Positions 47,775 through 56,759 are shown, counted from the stretch's first letter. The stretch: DNA of 64,000 nt from Aquirufa beregesia (GCF_011090385.1 NZ_SEWW01000003.1:248001-312000); one strand, 5' to 3'. Numbers and translations: made by a program. Notes: a model not told the origin generated them from the sequence alone.

Positions 47775-48767
47775 ATGATTAATCCTGGAAATTCCATCCG
47801 TTGGGGGATACTCGCCTGCGGAAAAATCGCGCGCAAATTTGCTGATGATTTAGCTTTTGTGACGGATGCCCAACTGACAGCTGTGGCCTCTAGAGATATT
47901 CATCGCGCTGAAGAATTCGCTTCTCATTATCCTGGTTCTACCGCATTTGGCTCTTATGAAGAAATGCTTTCTAGCGGTTTGATCGATGTGGTTTATGTGG
48001 CTTCTCCTCATGGTTTACATCATGCTCATACTTTATTGTGTCTGGAGGCTGGAATACCCGTTTTATGCGAAAAAGCATTTGCAGTGAATGGCCGACAAGT
48101 TGCTGAAATGATTCAAAAAGCACAGGAAAAGAACTTGTTTTTAATGGAGGCATTATGGACAAGGTTTCACCCATCTGTGGCAAAAGTTTTGGACATCATT
48201 GAGTCAGGAAAGATTGGTCAAATCCGACATGTAGCAGCTGATTTTGGATTCAAAGCTGAATACGATGTGGAAAGTCGTTTATTCAACCCCGTATTAACCG
48301 GAGGGTCCTTGATGGACATAGGGATCTACCCTTTATTTATTGCTAAGTTGTTGTTAGGTCAACCCAAAACCTTGTTGGCCACAGGAACAATGGCCCCCAC
48401 TGGAGTAGATATGAATTGTTCTATCGCAACGAGCTATGAAAGCGGCGCAACAGCTACCTTATTTTCAACTTTGGCGGCTCAAACTGACACTACGTGTGCC
48501 ATTTATGGTAGTCAAGGTAAAATTTTGATGCATTCCCGTTTTCATGAGACTTTTGGTATTACTTTGACTTTAGAAAATGGAGATGTAGAAGAATTTGAAT
48601 GTGAACGCAAAGGCTGGGGTTATTCCTATGAGGCAGAAGCGGTACAAGCAGATTTACGGGCGGGTCAACTAGAAAATAAATGGATGACACATCAGTTTAG
48701 TCAAGAGTTAATGGGATTATTAGATGAAATAAGAAAACAGATAGGTTTAGTCTATCCAAACGAATAA
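47775..48767 (+). CDS. Gfo/Idh/MocA family oxidoreductase
   Basis: This 330-residue NAD(P)-dependent dehydrogenase has an N-terminal Rossmann fold (WGILACGKIARKF). The catalytic-family motif is CEKAF (Glu99-Lys100), followed by MEALWTRFHP and a C-terminal domain with GGSLMDIGIYPL. These features match the branch containing dihydrodiol dehydrogenase and glucose-fructose oxidoreductase-like enzymes. The substrate is probably a sugar or diol but is not determined. It lies nine bases after serC in the same operon with no evident pathway link. Confidence 0.9.
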   Translation: MINPGNSIRWGILACGKIARKFADDLAFVTDAQLTAVASRDIHRAEEFASHYPGSTAFGSYEEMLSSGLIDVVYVASPHGLHHAHTLLCLEAGIPVLCEKAFAVNGRQVAEMIQKAQEKNLFLMEALWTRFHPSVAKVLDIIESGKIGQIRHVAADFGFKAEYDVESRLFNPVLTGGSLMDIGIYPLFIAKLLLGQPKTLLATGTMAPTGVDMNCSIATSYESGATATLFSTLAAQTDTTCAIYGSQGKILMHSRFHETFGITLTLENGDVEEFECERKGWGYSYEAEAVQADLRAGQLENKWMTHQFSQELMGLLDEIRKQIGLVYPNE

Positions 48768-48769
48768 GC

Positions 48770-49426
48770 ATGAAAAAACACCTATTGCTCGGCTGCTTGT
48801 TACTCATAAGCACCAGCATTTTTGCACAAATCAACAAATTTGAAAAAGAAATTAAGGCTTATGAATCGCAAGATTCATTGGCTATGCCAGCCAAGAAACT
48901 TCGCTTGTTTTTGGGGAGTTCTAGCTTTAGACTTTGGAAAAATTTTGACCGAGATATGGCAGCTTATCCTTCCATCAACCGAGGGTTCGGGGGATCTACT
49001 TTAGAAGAAGCTTTGTATTATTTTGACCGTATGGTGCTAAAGTACCAACCTGCCTGGGTGTTTATGTATGAAGGAGATAATGATTTAGCCAAAGGCCAAA
49101 GTCCCGAGTTTATCGCTCAGGAGTTTGTGGAGTTTTCTAAGCGCTTGAAAGAAAAATTGCCTAAAACGAAATTGGTATTTATTGCGGCTAGACCTAGCTT
49201 AGCTCGTTTAAGCATGTTGGATAAACAAAAAGAGTTAAATACCCGAATTCAACAGATTGTTTCGAAAGAAAAAGGTCGTTTTTATATCGATATGCAAAGC
49301 CCCTTTTTTCGTGTTGATGGCAGTTTGATGGATGATATATTTGTTGCGGATCGCTTGCATTTGAATGAAAAGGGATACCAACTATTCGTGAAGCAAATTC
49401 ATGAATTTATTCAAAAGCATCCCTAA
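48770..49426 (+). CDS. secreted SGNH/GDSL hydrolase
   Basis: This 218-residue protein has a signal peptide (ending SIFAQ). The SGNH blocks are LFLGSSSFRLW (nucleophile Ser), NRGFGGSTLEEAL (Gly), YEGDNDLAKG (Asn) and ADRLHLNEKGYQLF (Asp-His). The family includes acetyl-esterases of carbohydrates and lipases, and the substrate is unknown. It starts two bases after the preceding gene, so it is translationally close to the Gfo/Idh/MocA enzyme. A sugar-deacetylation role would fit but is not shown. Confidence 0.9.
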   Translation: MKKHLLLGCLLLISTSIFAQINKFEKEIKAYESQDSLAMPAKKLRLFLGSSSFRLWKNFDRDMAAYPSINRGFGGSTLEEALYYFDRMVLKYQPAWVFMYEGDNDLAKGQSPEFIAQEFVEFSKRLKEKLPKTKLVFIAARPSLARLSMLDKQKELNTRIQQIVSKEKGRFYIDMQSPFFRVDGSLMDDIFVADRLHLNEKGYQLFVKQIHEFIQKHP

Positions 49427-49437
49427 ATTTTACGTTT

Positions 49438-50184
49438 ATGGTGAAAGAATATTCAGGAGTGGATTGGTTACCTCATATTTCGGTGGATTGTGTGATTTTC
49501 GGATTTCATGAAAACCAGCTGAAAGTGCTTCTTTTGAAATTTAAGAATACCGATGTTTGGTCTGTTTCTGGCGGATTTGTGAAAACCAATGAAGACATAG
49601 ATCAAGCCGCTAGTCGGGTATTGTTTGAAAGAACAGGCTTAAAAGATATTTATCTGGAACAGTTTTATACTTTCGGAGATGTAAAAAGAAATCAAGATGC
49701 CATCCAACAACACGCAAAAATTCAAGAGAAAATCGGCGAAGCGGGTGTAGATACTTCCTTTCTGTCTGATCGCTACGTTTCCATTGGCTATTATGCCTTG
49801 GTCGACTTTTCTAAAGTAAATGTCAATTTGGGTCAAATGTCCGATGTGTTTTCCTGGAATGATATTTATGATATTCCTACCATGTTTTTGGATCACCGAG
49901 CCATCATAGATAAAGCATTGGAGAGGTTACGCTGGTCTTTAGATCAAAAACTTTTGGCCTTTAATCTATTGGCGGAGACCTTTACCATGTCCGAATTGCA
50001 GCAGGTCTACGAAACCATTTTGGGTAAGAAATTAGTACGTACCAATTTCCAAAGAAAGATTTTAAGCATGGATATTTTGGTTAGGCTGGAAAAGCGTTAC
50101 CTGGGTGGAGCCCATAAAGCACCATATTTATACCGATTTGATGCTAAGAAAGCAAAAGCCTATCTTTCCGAGGCAGAATATTAA
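49438..50184 (+). CDS. Nudix-domain transcriptional regulator (NrtR/AraR-like)
   Basis: This 248-residue protein has an N-terminal Nudix fold and a C-terminal winged helix (TMSELQQVYETILGKKLVRTNFQRKIL...LEKRY). The Nudix box is degenerate: GGFVKTNEDIDQAASRVLFERTGL lacks the first and last Glu of the REUXEEXG core. Hydrolysis is therefore probably lost and the domain may only bind a ligand. Bacteroidota sugar regulators such as the arabinose regulator AraR have this architecture. It is the last gene of the operon and may regulate it or a sugar locus elsewhere. Confidence 0.85.
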   Translation: MVKEYSGVDWLPHISVDCVIFGFHENQLKVLLLKFKNTDVWSVSGGFVKTNEDIDQAASRVLFERTGLKDIYLEQFYTFGDVKRNQDAIQQHAKIQEKIGEAGVDTSFLSDRYVSIGYYALVDFSKVNVNLGQMSDVFSWNDIYDIPTMFLDHRAIIDKALERLRWSLDQKLLAFNLLAETFTMSELQQVYETILGKKLVRTNFQRKILSMDILVRLEKRYLGGAHKAPYLYRFDAKKAKAYLSEAEY

Positions 50185-50201
50185 TATAGAAGGTTATCTA
50201 A

Positions 50202-51143
50202 TTATTTAAATTTGCCATTCCATTGTTCTTGCTCCATCAGGTTGATGCCATGTTGCGTAGCTTCATCATAGTTTTTTTGTGTGCTATTCATCCAGCGATA
50301 GGCGTCTAAAAACCACCATTGCAGCTCGCTTTCATACCAAAGAGGTCTTAATTTTTGTTGTTTGATTTGGTCTTTGAATTGATTAGCAGCTTGCTGAGTA
50401 ATCTTAAAATGGGTTGACTCATGATCTAATGCTCTATCAGGAAGATTCTCTTTTTTCCATGAAAAAGAACGAAGCATATATACTTTTACTTGAATGGGGA
50501 GATAGAGAATCCCTCGTTCAATTCGAGGTATAGCATGGTACTCAAAATTGCTAAAAATTTGCGCAGCAAAACGTGAACCTGGATAAGGCTTAGCCTTAAA
50601 GTCGGTCCAATCCAATTTTTTTTGTCCAAAGAATACCGTGTCCTCATCCACCGACTTAGGAGCATAATCTGGTAAAAATTCCACCCGAACTTCTTGGATT
50701 AATTTGGGGTCTTTGTCCCAATTGTTCTTCCACCAAATGGCAAATTGTGACTTTAAACTTTGAGAACTTAATTTTGCCATTTCTTCCCAATGACCCGATT
50801 TCGTTTTAAATCCTTGGGTTTTAAAATGGCTTTTATACGTATATAGTAATTGTGGACCTAAAATAGAATCTCGATCCACATAAATCTCTGCTTGGAATTT
50901 GAATGAATCCTTCGACGGGAAGTCGAATGTTTTCAGCTGAACTTGTAGGTTAAAATCAGCGGCTATTTGATGGCCAAAAAGATGTTTTTGAATATAGGGA
51001 TGAGCGGTGGGGTTAACTCCGCTTAAGGTCTGAAATTGATAAGTAGGGATCTGTCCCAGCAAGCTGAAAGTGGATAAAAAATAAAAAGCACCTAGCCATA
51101 GGTGCTTTTTATGGCTTGATTTAGCCCATATTGTGGTAAACAT
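50202..51143 (-). CDS. DUF922-like secreted protein with HExxH motif
   Basis: This protein of about 313 residues has a signal peptide (KKHLWLGAFYFLSTFSLLGQ). A C-terminal half carries LDWTDFKAKPYPGSRFAAQIF and ALDHESTHFKITQQAANQF, where HESTH is an HExxH zinc motif. The pattern resembles the DUF922 family, suspected secreted zinc proteases. Activity is unproven. The start is uncertain: ATGs at 51143, 51152, 51155, 51158 and 51176 all lie inside the 3' end of yebC. I choose 51143 as the nearest to the signal sequence. The yebC terminator hairpin (51081-51112) lies inside its signal-peptide codons. Confidence 0.7.
   Translation of the reverse strand: MFTTIWAKSSHKKHLWLGAFYFLSTFSLLGQIPTYQFQTLSGVNPTAHPYIQKHLFGHQIAADFNLQVQLKTFDFPSKDSFKFQAEIYVDRDSILGPQLLYTYKSHFKTQGFKTKSGHWEEMAKLSSQSLKSQFAIWWKNNWDKDPKLIQEVRVEFLPDYAPKSVDEDTVFFGQKKLDWTDFKAKPYPGSRFAAQIFSNFEYHAIPRIERGILYLPIQVKVYMLRSFSWKKENLPDRALDHESTHFKITQQAANQFKDQIKQQKLRPLWYESELQWWFLDAYRWMNSTQKNYDEATQHGINLMEQEQWNGKFK
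51081..51112 (-). terminator. yebC terminator, overlapping the downstream signal-peptide codons
   Basis: A 14-bp perfect stem (51081-51094 with 51099-51112, loop of four) is followed on the minus strand by a U-rich run. It begins eight bases after the yebC stop. It also encodes residues of the signal peptide of the next gene, which is unusual. Confidence 0.88.
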
Positions 51144-51837
51144 TTTGAACATCATCATCTTCTTCCAGTCGTTCAATTAATTTTTCAACGTCCGCCACTT
51201 GTTCATCTGTTAGTTCTTTTGTCTCATTAGGGATACGTTCAAAATCCGCCCCTACTAATTCATATCCTTTTTCTTCTAGGTATTTTTGAATCGCCCCAAA
51301 AGCCGTAAACTCCCCGTAGATATTGATTTGGTTGGTTTCCGTATCTAAAAATACTTCATCCCCTCCTAAATCAATCAATTCAAATTCCAGCTCTTCCAAA
51401 TCAATCTCCGGCTTCGAAGCAATCTTGAAGGCAGATTTGCGGGTAAAGATAAAATCCAACATACCTTGAGTCCCTAAGCTTCCTCCACATTTAGTGAAGG
51501 ATGAGCGAATATTCGCTACAGTACGGTTGATATTATCGGTGGTGGTTTCTACTAAAATAGCGATACCATGTAGTGCGTATCCTTCATAAACAATTTCCTT
51601 GTAATCCTCCTGATCTTTTGAAATAGCTCTTTTGATGGCACGCTCCACATTGTCTTTCGGCATATTAACCGCCTTGGCATTCTGAATGATGGCTCTTAGA
51701 CGGGAGTTTCCTGTAGGATCAGCTCCTCCAGCTTTCACAGCAATAACAATGTCTTTACCGATTTTTGTAAACGTTTTGGCCATTTGACCCCAGCGTTTAA
51801 ACTTTCTTGCCTTTCTAAATTCAAAAGCTCTTCCCAT
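51121..51837 (-). CDS. YebC/PmpR family protein
   Basis: This 238-residue three-domain protein begins MGRAFEFRKARKFKRWGQMAKTFTKIGKDI, then ADPTGNSRLRAIIQNAKAVNMPKDNVERAIKRA and YEGYALHGIAILVETTTDNINRTVANIR. These are hallmarks of YebC. The family is described as a DNA-binding regulator and more recently as an aid to translation at proline stretches. Its cellular role here is not determined. It is monocistronic, with a strong terminator immediately downstream. Confidence 0.94.
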   Translation of the reverse strand: MGRAFEFRKARKFKRWGQMAKTFTKIGKDIVIAVKAGGADPTGNSRLRAIIQNAKAVNMPKDNVERAIKRAISKDQEDYKEIVYEGYALHGIAILVETTTDNINRTVANIRSSFTKCGGSLGTQGMLDFIFTRKSAFKIASKPEIDLEELEFELIDLGGDEVFLDTETNQINIYGEFTAFGAIQKYLEEKGYELVGADFERIPNETKELTDEQVADVEKLIERLEEDDDVQNVYHNMG

Positions 51838-52018
51838 AATTCGTTGCGATAATTAATACTGACTACAAAAATAAAACAAGCAAAAGGATTTTTGTTGATT
51901 GGATTAAAAAAACTCGAGAATTATTTCCATGTTCCTGCGGACATTGCCCTACAAGACCTACCTAGGCTTCCGTTTAATTTGGCTAAATTGCAGCTGATTG
52001 ATTTACGACAACCATATT

Positions 52019-54262
52019 ATGAAGCGACTTTTCCTCTTATTATTTACGCTTGCTACTTTTTCATCTCTAGCTCAAACAGCCAAACGAAACGAAATTTTTC
52101 AAATGCTCATCAAGCCAGCCAAAGGTTCCTTGAAAATGGATGGCAAGTTGGATGAGGCAGCTTGGTTAGAAGCCGCCAAAGTGAGTGATTTTGTTATGTG
52201 TAACCCTACAGACACTTTATGTTCCAATGTCCGTACCGATGTTCGCATGACTTATGATGATAAATACCTATACATCTCTGCTGAATGTTTTTTGAAAGAA
52301 CAATCGCGATACGTAGTTGAATCACTGAAACGTGATTTTAGTTTTGGGATCAATGATAATTTTTTAGTCTTTATCGATACATTTGATGATAAGACCACCG
52401 GCTTTTCTTTTGGAGCCAATGCCGCCGGAGCGCAGTGGGATGGTCAGATGTCGGAAGGAGCCAAAGTAAACCTTAACTGGGATAATAAATGGGAATCATC
52501 GACCTCCTACAATAAAGAATCTTGGATTTGGGAAGCTGCTATTCCTTTTAAGTCCATTCGTTACAAAAACAATAGCACACGCTGGGGAATCAATTTTAGT
52601 CGATTGGATTTACAAGCCAAAGAAAAATCAGCCTGGGCTCCTGTACCTAGACAATTCCCTACTGCTTCTTTAGCTTATTCTGGGGTTTTATTATGGGAAA
52701 CCCCTCCTCCAGCACCGAAGCAAAACATTTCAGTAATTCCTTATGTCTTATCGGGCGTGACGAGTAATTATGAAACCCAAGATCCCACCAGCTTTAGAAA
52801 ACAGATTGGGGGAGACGTCAAGGTGGCATTAAGTTCTAGTATGAACATGGACCTAACCATTAATCCAGATTTTTCACAAGTGGATGTGGACCGTCAGCAA
52901 ACTAATCTAGATCGATTTGAATTATTTTATCCTGAAAAGCGCCAGTTTTTTATTGAAAATTCTGATTTGTTTGATGGCTTTGGAACAGAAACCATTCGAC
53001 CATTTTTCTCTCGCCGGATTGGTTTAGCTTTAAATACCAGAACGGGAATTTATGAACAAACTCCCATTACCTACGGAGCTAGGGTGAGTGGTAAACTGAC
53101 GAATGATTGGAGAATAGGCTTATTGAATGTTCAATCTCAGCGGATAGATGATAAAGGTGTGCCAACGCAAAATTATTCGATGGTGGCTTTGCAAAGAAAA
53201 TTATTTGCCCGCTCGAACATCGGTATTTTCATGATCAATAAGCAATCGTTCATTGATACCGAATTGCAGCGTCAAAATGGTTTTGCCGAATTCAACCGAA
53301 ACATAGGAGTGGAGTATAATTTGGCCTCATCCAATAATTTCTGGACGGGAAAAATCTTCTATTACCAGTCCATCAGCCCAGATGCTAAAGCCAATAATTT
53401 TGCTCATGCAGCCTCTTTGGCATATAAAGACAATAACTGGATCATGAGTTGGAAGCACCAGTGGGTAGGGGACAGCTATAATCCAGAAGTAGGCTATGTA
53501 CCCCGTGTAAATTATACCAACATCAATCCTGAAGTAGGAAAAATCTTTTATCCAAAGAGTAAAACTAGTTCTTTGTTTTATGCGCAAATTCGCTTGAACA
53601 GCTTAAGTTTTTGGAATAATTCAGGAGGCTTAACAGATAATACGACCTACGTAGCTTTAGAAGGAAAAATGAAAGATCAGTCGAGCTTCTCAGCGTTTCA
53701 TGGCTATGATTATGTGCGTTTATTGTATGATTTTGACCCTACTCGTATGGGGAATATTCCAGAGAAAAAAGGTTCGGAGCACACTTGGAGATCTGTAGGT
53801 TTTGGCTACATATCTTCGCCAATCAAATTGTTTACCTATTCGGTGACTTCTCGTTTTGGAGGCTATTATGGTAATGGAAACAGAACAGGTATTACGGGAG
53901 AATTGGGATACCGTTTTCAGCCTCACGTAGGAATTTCGGTAGCCTTGGATTACAATGATATTTGGGGAGTAGAAGTGCCTGTAGCACAAGCTGATGGCAG
54001 CACTAAGAAAATTATTTCTGCATCAGAGTTTTGGATTGTAAGACCTAAAGTGGACATCACCTTTACCAATAAATTATTTTTTACCACCTTCTTTCAGTTG
54101 AACCAACAAACCAAGAATATGAACTTAAACGCTCGTTTACAATGGCGTTATAAACCAGCTTCTGACTTGTTTTTAGTGTATACGGATAACTATTTGCCAG
54201 AGAATTTTCATATAAGAAATCGTTCTATAGTGTTAAAATTGAATTATTGGCTTAATTTGTAA
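52019..54262 (+). CDS. DUF5916 outer-membrane protein with CBM9-like domain
   Basis: This 747-residue protein has a signal peptide (ending SSLAQ). An N-terminal carbohydrate-binding family 9-like domain covers about residues 35-215 (KMDGKLDEAAWLEA, DVRMTYDDKYLYISAECF, WEAAIPFKSIRY). The DUF5916 part follows, starting at INPDFSQVDVDRQQTNLDRFELFYPEKRQFFIEN, and a C-terminal series of beta-strands is consistent with an outer-membrane barrel ending VLKLNYWLNL. The function is unknown. The ATG at 52019 starts the signal peptide and is preferred to a TTG-like codon seven codons upstream. DUF2911 follows after 24 bases. Confidence 0.88.
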   Translation: MKRLFLLLFTLATFSSLAQTAKRNEIFQMLIKPAKGSLKMDGKLDEAAWLEAAKVSDFVMCNPTDTLCSNVRTDVRMTYDDKYLYISAECFLKEQSRYVVESLKRDFSFGINDNFLVFIDTFDDKTTGFSFGANAAGAQWDGQMSEGAKVNLNWDNKWESSTSYNKESWIWEAAIPFKSIRYKNNSTRWGINFSRLDLQAKEKSAWAPVPRQFPTASLAYSGVLLWETPPPAPKQNISVIPYVLSGVTSNYETQDPTSFRKQIGGDVKVALSSSMNMDLTINPDFSQVDVDRQQTNLDRFELFYPEKRQFFIENSDLFDGFGTETIRPFFSRRIGLALNTRTGIYEQTPITYGARVSGKLTNDWRIGLLNVQSQRIDDKGVPTQNYSMVALQRKLFARSNIGIFMINKQSFIDTELQRQNGFAEFNRNIGVEYNLASSNNFWTGKIFYYQSISPDAKANNFAHAASLAYKDNNWIMSWKHQWVGDSYNPEVGYVPRVNYTNINPEVGKIFYPKSKTSSLFYAQIRLNSLSFWNNSGGLTDNTTYVALEGKMKDQSSFSAFHGYDYVRLLYDFDPTRMGNIPEKKGSEHTWRSVGFGYISSPIKLFTYSVTSRFGGYYGNGNRTGITGELGYRFQPHVGISVALDYNDIWGVEVPVAQADGSTKKIISASEFWIVRPKVDITFTNKLFFTTFFQLNQQTKNMNLNARLQWRYKPASDLFLVYTDNYLPENFHIRNRSIVLKLNYWLNL

Positions 54263-54286
54263 GTCTAAAAATTAACAAACACAACC

Positions 54287-54793
54287 ATGAAAAAGCTTCT
54301 TGTTATTCTTTCTTGTATTTTAAGTTTTGGAGCCTTGGCACAAAGCCCTGCTTCTCCACCAGCTGTTGCTTCTCAGAAAGTGGGAAATGCCCAGGTTTTG
54401 ATTAAGTACGCTAAACCATCGGTCAAAGGACGTTTGGTATTTGGTACCAAAGAACAAAAAGCCTTGGTTCCTTATGGAGAGGTTTGGAGAACTGGAGCTA
54501 ATGAAGCTACTACCATAGAATTTTCTACGGATGTGCTGGTACAAGGCAAACCATTGGGCAAGGGAGTTTATTCTTTATTATCCATTCCTGGTCCTAGCGA
54601 GTGGACAATCATTTTCAATAAAGAGTCTAAAATGTGGGGTGCTTATACGTATAAAGCGGAACAAGATGCTTTACGTGTTACGGCTAAACCAAGTGAGCAT
54701 GCCATAACGGAGCAATTCAGCATTGCCGTTTCAGAAACTGGTCAGGTAACCTTGGATTGGGATAAAACATCCGTTTCTTTCTATGTGAAATAG
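54287..54793 (+). CDS. DUF2911 secreted protein
   Basis: This 168-residue protein has a signal peptide (ending GALAQ). The DUF2911 core follows: VLIKYAKPSVKGRLVFG, LVPYGEVWRTGANEATTIEFSTDV and KGVYSLLSIPGPSEWTIIFNK. Such proteins are widespread in Bacteroidota, and their function is not known. It is followed by a clear terminator and is probably co-transcribed with the DUF5916 gene. Confidence 0.9.
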   Translation: MKKLLVILSCILSFGALAQSPASPPAVASQKVGNAQVLIKYAKPSVKGRLVFGTKEQKALVPYGEVWRTGANEATTIEFSTDVLVQGKPLGKGVYSLLSIPGPSEWTIIFNKESKMWGAYTYKAEQDALRVTAKPSEHAITEQFSIAVSETGQVTLDWDKTSVSFYVK

Positions 54794-54813
54794 AGAAAAT
54801 GAATTAAAAATAG

Positions 54814-54840
54814 AGCGAACCAAACAGGTTCGCTTTTTTT
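54814..54840 (+). terminator. intrinsic terminator
   Basis: AGCGAACC (54814-54821) and GGTTCGCT (54827-54834) form an 8-bp stem with a 5-base loop and a run of seven T. Confidence 0.92.
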
Positions 54841-54854
54841 ATGTCAAAAATTCA

Positions 54855-54885
54855 TTTGAATTCCTCAATGCTTTGGTTATTTTTA
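54855..54885 (+). promoter_or_regulatory. predicted promoter of the response-regulator operon
   Basis: TTTG (54855-54858) is followed after 19 bases by TATTTTTA (54878-54885), one mismatch from TAnnTTTG. The leader to the ATG at 54933 would be about 40 bases. Confidence 0.5.
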
Positions 54886-54932
54886 CCCCATTATGGGCAT
54901 GTGTCCCTAAGCCATTTTAACAAGATTGTGTT

Positions 54933-55301
54933 ATGAAAAAAGTATTGATTGCAGAGGATAGTTCGGTCATTCAAAATTTAGCTAGAAAAATATTAGAGTT
55001 TCAAAACTTTGAAATTCATGCAGTTAAGAATGGACAACAAGTATTGGACGAATTAGCCAAAGCTGATTTTGATATCATTCTTTTGGATATTAACATGCCA
55101 GTAATGGATGGAATGGAATGTGCAAGAGCTGTTCGCGCTTTGGTAGATACGGCTAAATCCAACATCCCTATGATTGCCATCACAGGTAATGCTAGAAATT
55201 ACAGCATGGAAGATTTCAAGGAAGCTGGATTTAATGACTTTTTAGCTAAACCTTTGAATTTTGATGCGCTTGTATCTCAAGTTAAAGCATTAACAGAATA
55301 A
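54933..55301 (+). CDS. single-domain response regulator
   Basis: This 122-residue CheY-like receiver has no output domain. Acidic pocket residues lie in IAEDSS, and the phosphoacceptor is Asp52 (LLDINMPVMDG). Thr84 (AITGNAR) and Lys106 (AKPLNF) are in the expected places. It probably relays phosphate in a histidine-kinase pathway encoded elsewhere. It heads an operon with an MBL-fold hydrolase (4 bases on) and a HAD phosphatase. Confidence 0.93.
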   Translation: MKKVLIAEDSSVIQNLARKILEFQNFEIHAVKNGQQVLDELAKADFDIILLDINMPVMDGMECARAVRALVDTAKSNIPMIAITGNARNYSMEDFKEAGFNDFLAKPLNFDALVSQVKALTE

Positions 55302-55305
55302 CGGC

Positions 55306-56076
55306 ATGTCGCCGATCTCGGTAGAATTTCTCGGTACGGGTACCTCCCAAGGGATACCCATGATTGCATGTTCTTGTGAAGTCTGTACTTCCTCTGATCA
55401 ACATGATCAGCGTTTGCGGGTTTCCATGCACATTCAAACCCAAGGAAAAAGTTTTATCATTGATACTGGCCCCGACTTTCGCCAGCAAATGCTCCGTGCC
55501 CAGATTAAGCACGTGGATGCTGTAATTTATACCCATGAACATAAAGATCATACCGCAGGTATGGATGATTTACGCGGATTTAATTATGTTCAAAAATCCA
55601 GTATTCCCTTGTATGCTCAGGTGAATGTGATAGACCAGTTGAAAAGGGAATTTGCCTATGCCTTTGGAGAAAATAAATATCCAGGAGTTCCTGAAATTGA
55701 AACCATCCCCATCAGCCATGAGGCATTTGAAATTCAAGGCGTAAAGATTCAACCCATTTTGGTGCGTCATTACATGTTGGATGTGCTAGGTTTTCGTTTT
55801 GGAGATTTTACCTACATCACAGACGCCAATTATATTTCAGAAGAGGAATTGGAGAAAGTGAAAGGTTCGAAGATCCTGGTTATCAATGCCCTGAAAAAAA
55901 CCTCCCACATCTCTCACTTTACCTTGGATGAGGCCTTGGAAGTGATTGATAAAGTACAGCCTGAGCGAGCATATATTACACATATAAGCCATCAAATGGG
56001 CTTACATGCCGAAGTTCAAAAAGAATTACCTCCCCATGTTTTTTTGGCCTATGATGGCCTTCAACTAACTATATAA
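55306..56076 (+). CDS. MBL-fold metallo-hydrolase (PhnP-like)
   Basis: This 256-residue metallo-beta-lactamase-fold protein has the metal motif THEHKDH (His77, His79, Asp81, His82). LGTGTSQGIPMIACSCEVC at the N-terminus carries a Cys pair seen in PhnP/RNase Z-like phosphodiesterases, and the late motifs are VRHYMLDVLGFRFGDFTYITDAN and THISHQMG. It is probably a phosphodiesterase acting on small phosphate diesters, with the substrate unknown. The next gene begins two bases after its stop. Confidence 0.9.
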   Translation: MSPISVEFLGTGTSQGIPMIACSCEVCTSSDQHDQRLRVSMHIQTQGKSFIIDTGPDFRQQMLRAQIKHVDAVIYTHEHKDHTAGMDDLRGFNYVQKSSIPLYAQVNVIDQLKREFAYAFGENKYPGVPEIETIPISHEAFEIQGVKIQPILVRHYMLDVLGFRFGDFTYITDANYISEEELEKVKGSKILVINALKKTSHISHFTLDEALEVIDKVQPERAYITHISHQMGLHAEVQKELPPHVFLAYDGLQLTI

Positions 56077-56078
56077 AA

Positions 56079-56726
56079 ATGTCTATTGAAGCTGTTTTAT
56101 TGGATATGGACGGAGTCGTGGTGGATAATTTGCCTTACCACGTAGATGCCTGGTTGTTGTTTTGTCAGCAACACGGAATTCCTTTAACTCGGGAAGTATT
56201 TTATCAAGAGCTGAATGGGATGAATTCCAAAGATACCTTCGAATGGTTTTATGGTCGATCCATGTCTCAGGAGGAAATAGCGCATTTGGAGGAAAAGAAG
56301 GAAGCCATTTATAGGGACTTTTATGCGGCTCATCGGGTAGCAGCACCTGGTTTAATCACCTTTTTAGAAGGTTTACAAGAGGAGGGTATTGCCTGTGCTT
56401 TAGCCACTTCGGCAGGCCAGGGAAATATAGATTTTATCGTTGATGGACTAGGTATTCGTCATTTTTTCCAGGCCATCGTCGGTGGAGCGGAAGTGAAAAA
56501 AGGAAAACCAGATCCTGAAATTTATTTGAAAGCCGCTGATTTATTAGGAGTCCAATATGCCAACTGCTGGGTGGTGGAAGATTCCTTGCAAGGAATCCAA
56601 GCAGGCTTATCTGCTGGTATGCAAGTTGTTGGTATGACTACTTCTCATACCGCCACTGAATTAGTCCATACTCAAATTCAAGTTCCTAATTTCGAGGGAC
56701 TGCTTAGCTTACTACAAGCCAAATAA
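56079..56726 (+). CDS. HAD family hydrolase, beta-phosphoglucomutase-like
   Basis: This 215-residue cytoplasmic HAD protein has motif I LLDMDGVVVDN (Asp9, Asp11), motif II CALATSAGQGN and the motif III lysine in KKGKPDPEIYL. Motif IV is VVEDSLQGIQAG. The helical cap near residues 15-80 matches the subfamily containing beta-phosphoglucomutase and sugar-phosphate phosphatases. It is probably a sugar-phosphate phosphatase, and the substrate is not identified. Confidence 0.9.
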   Translation: MSIEAVLLDMDGVVVDNLPYHVDAWLLFCQQHGIPLTREVFYQELNGMNSKDTFEWFYGRSMSQEEIAHLEEKKEAIYRDFYAAHRVAAPGLITFLEGLQEEGIACALATSAGQGNIDFIVDGLGIRHFFQAIVGGAEVKKGKPDPEIYLKAADLLGVQYANCWVVEDSLQGIQAGLSAGMQVVGMTTSHTATELVHTQIQVPNFEGLLSLLQAK

Positions 56727-56738
56727 AAAATCTCTTAT

Positions 56739-56754
56739 TTTAGATTAATCTAAA
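56739..56754. promoter_or_regulatory. 16-bp perfect palindrome, probable operator
   Basis: TTTAGATTAATCTAAA is its own reverse complement. It lies five bases upstream of the -33 element of the predicted susC promoter, a typical activator or repressor position. The stem is too AT-rich to be a good terminator for the upstream HAD gene. Confidence 0.55.
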
Positions 56755-56759
56755 TTTTC

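Noticed and set aside
51892-52155. 87-codon plus-strand ORF overlapping the start of the DUF5916 gene
   Set aside because: It uses a non-ATG start, overlaps a well-supported signal peptide in another frame, and its second half is only the frame-shifted reading of that gene.
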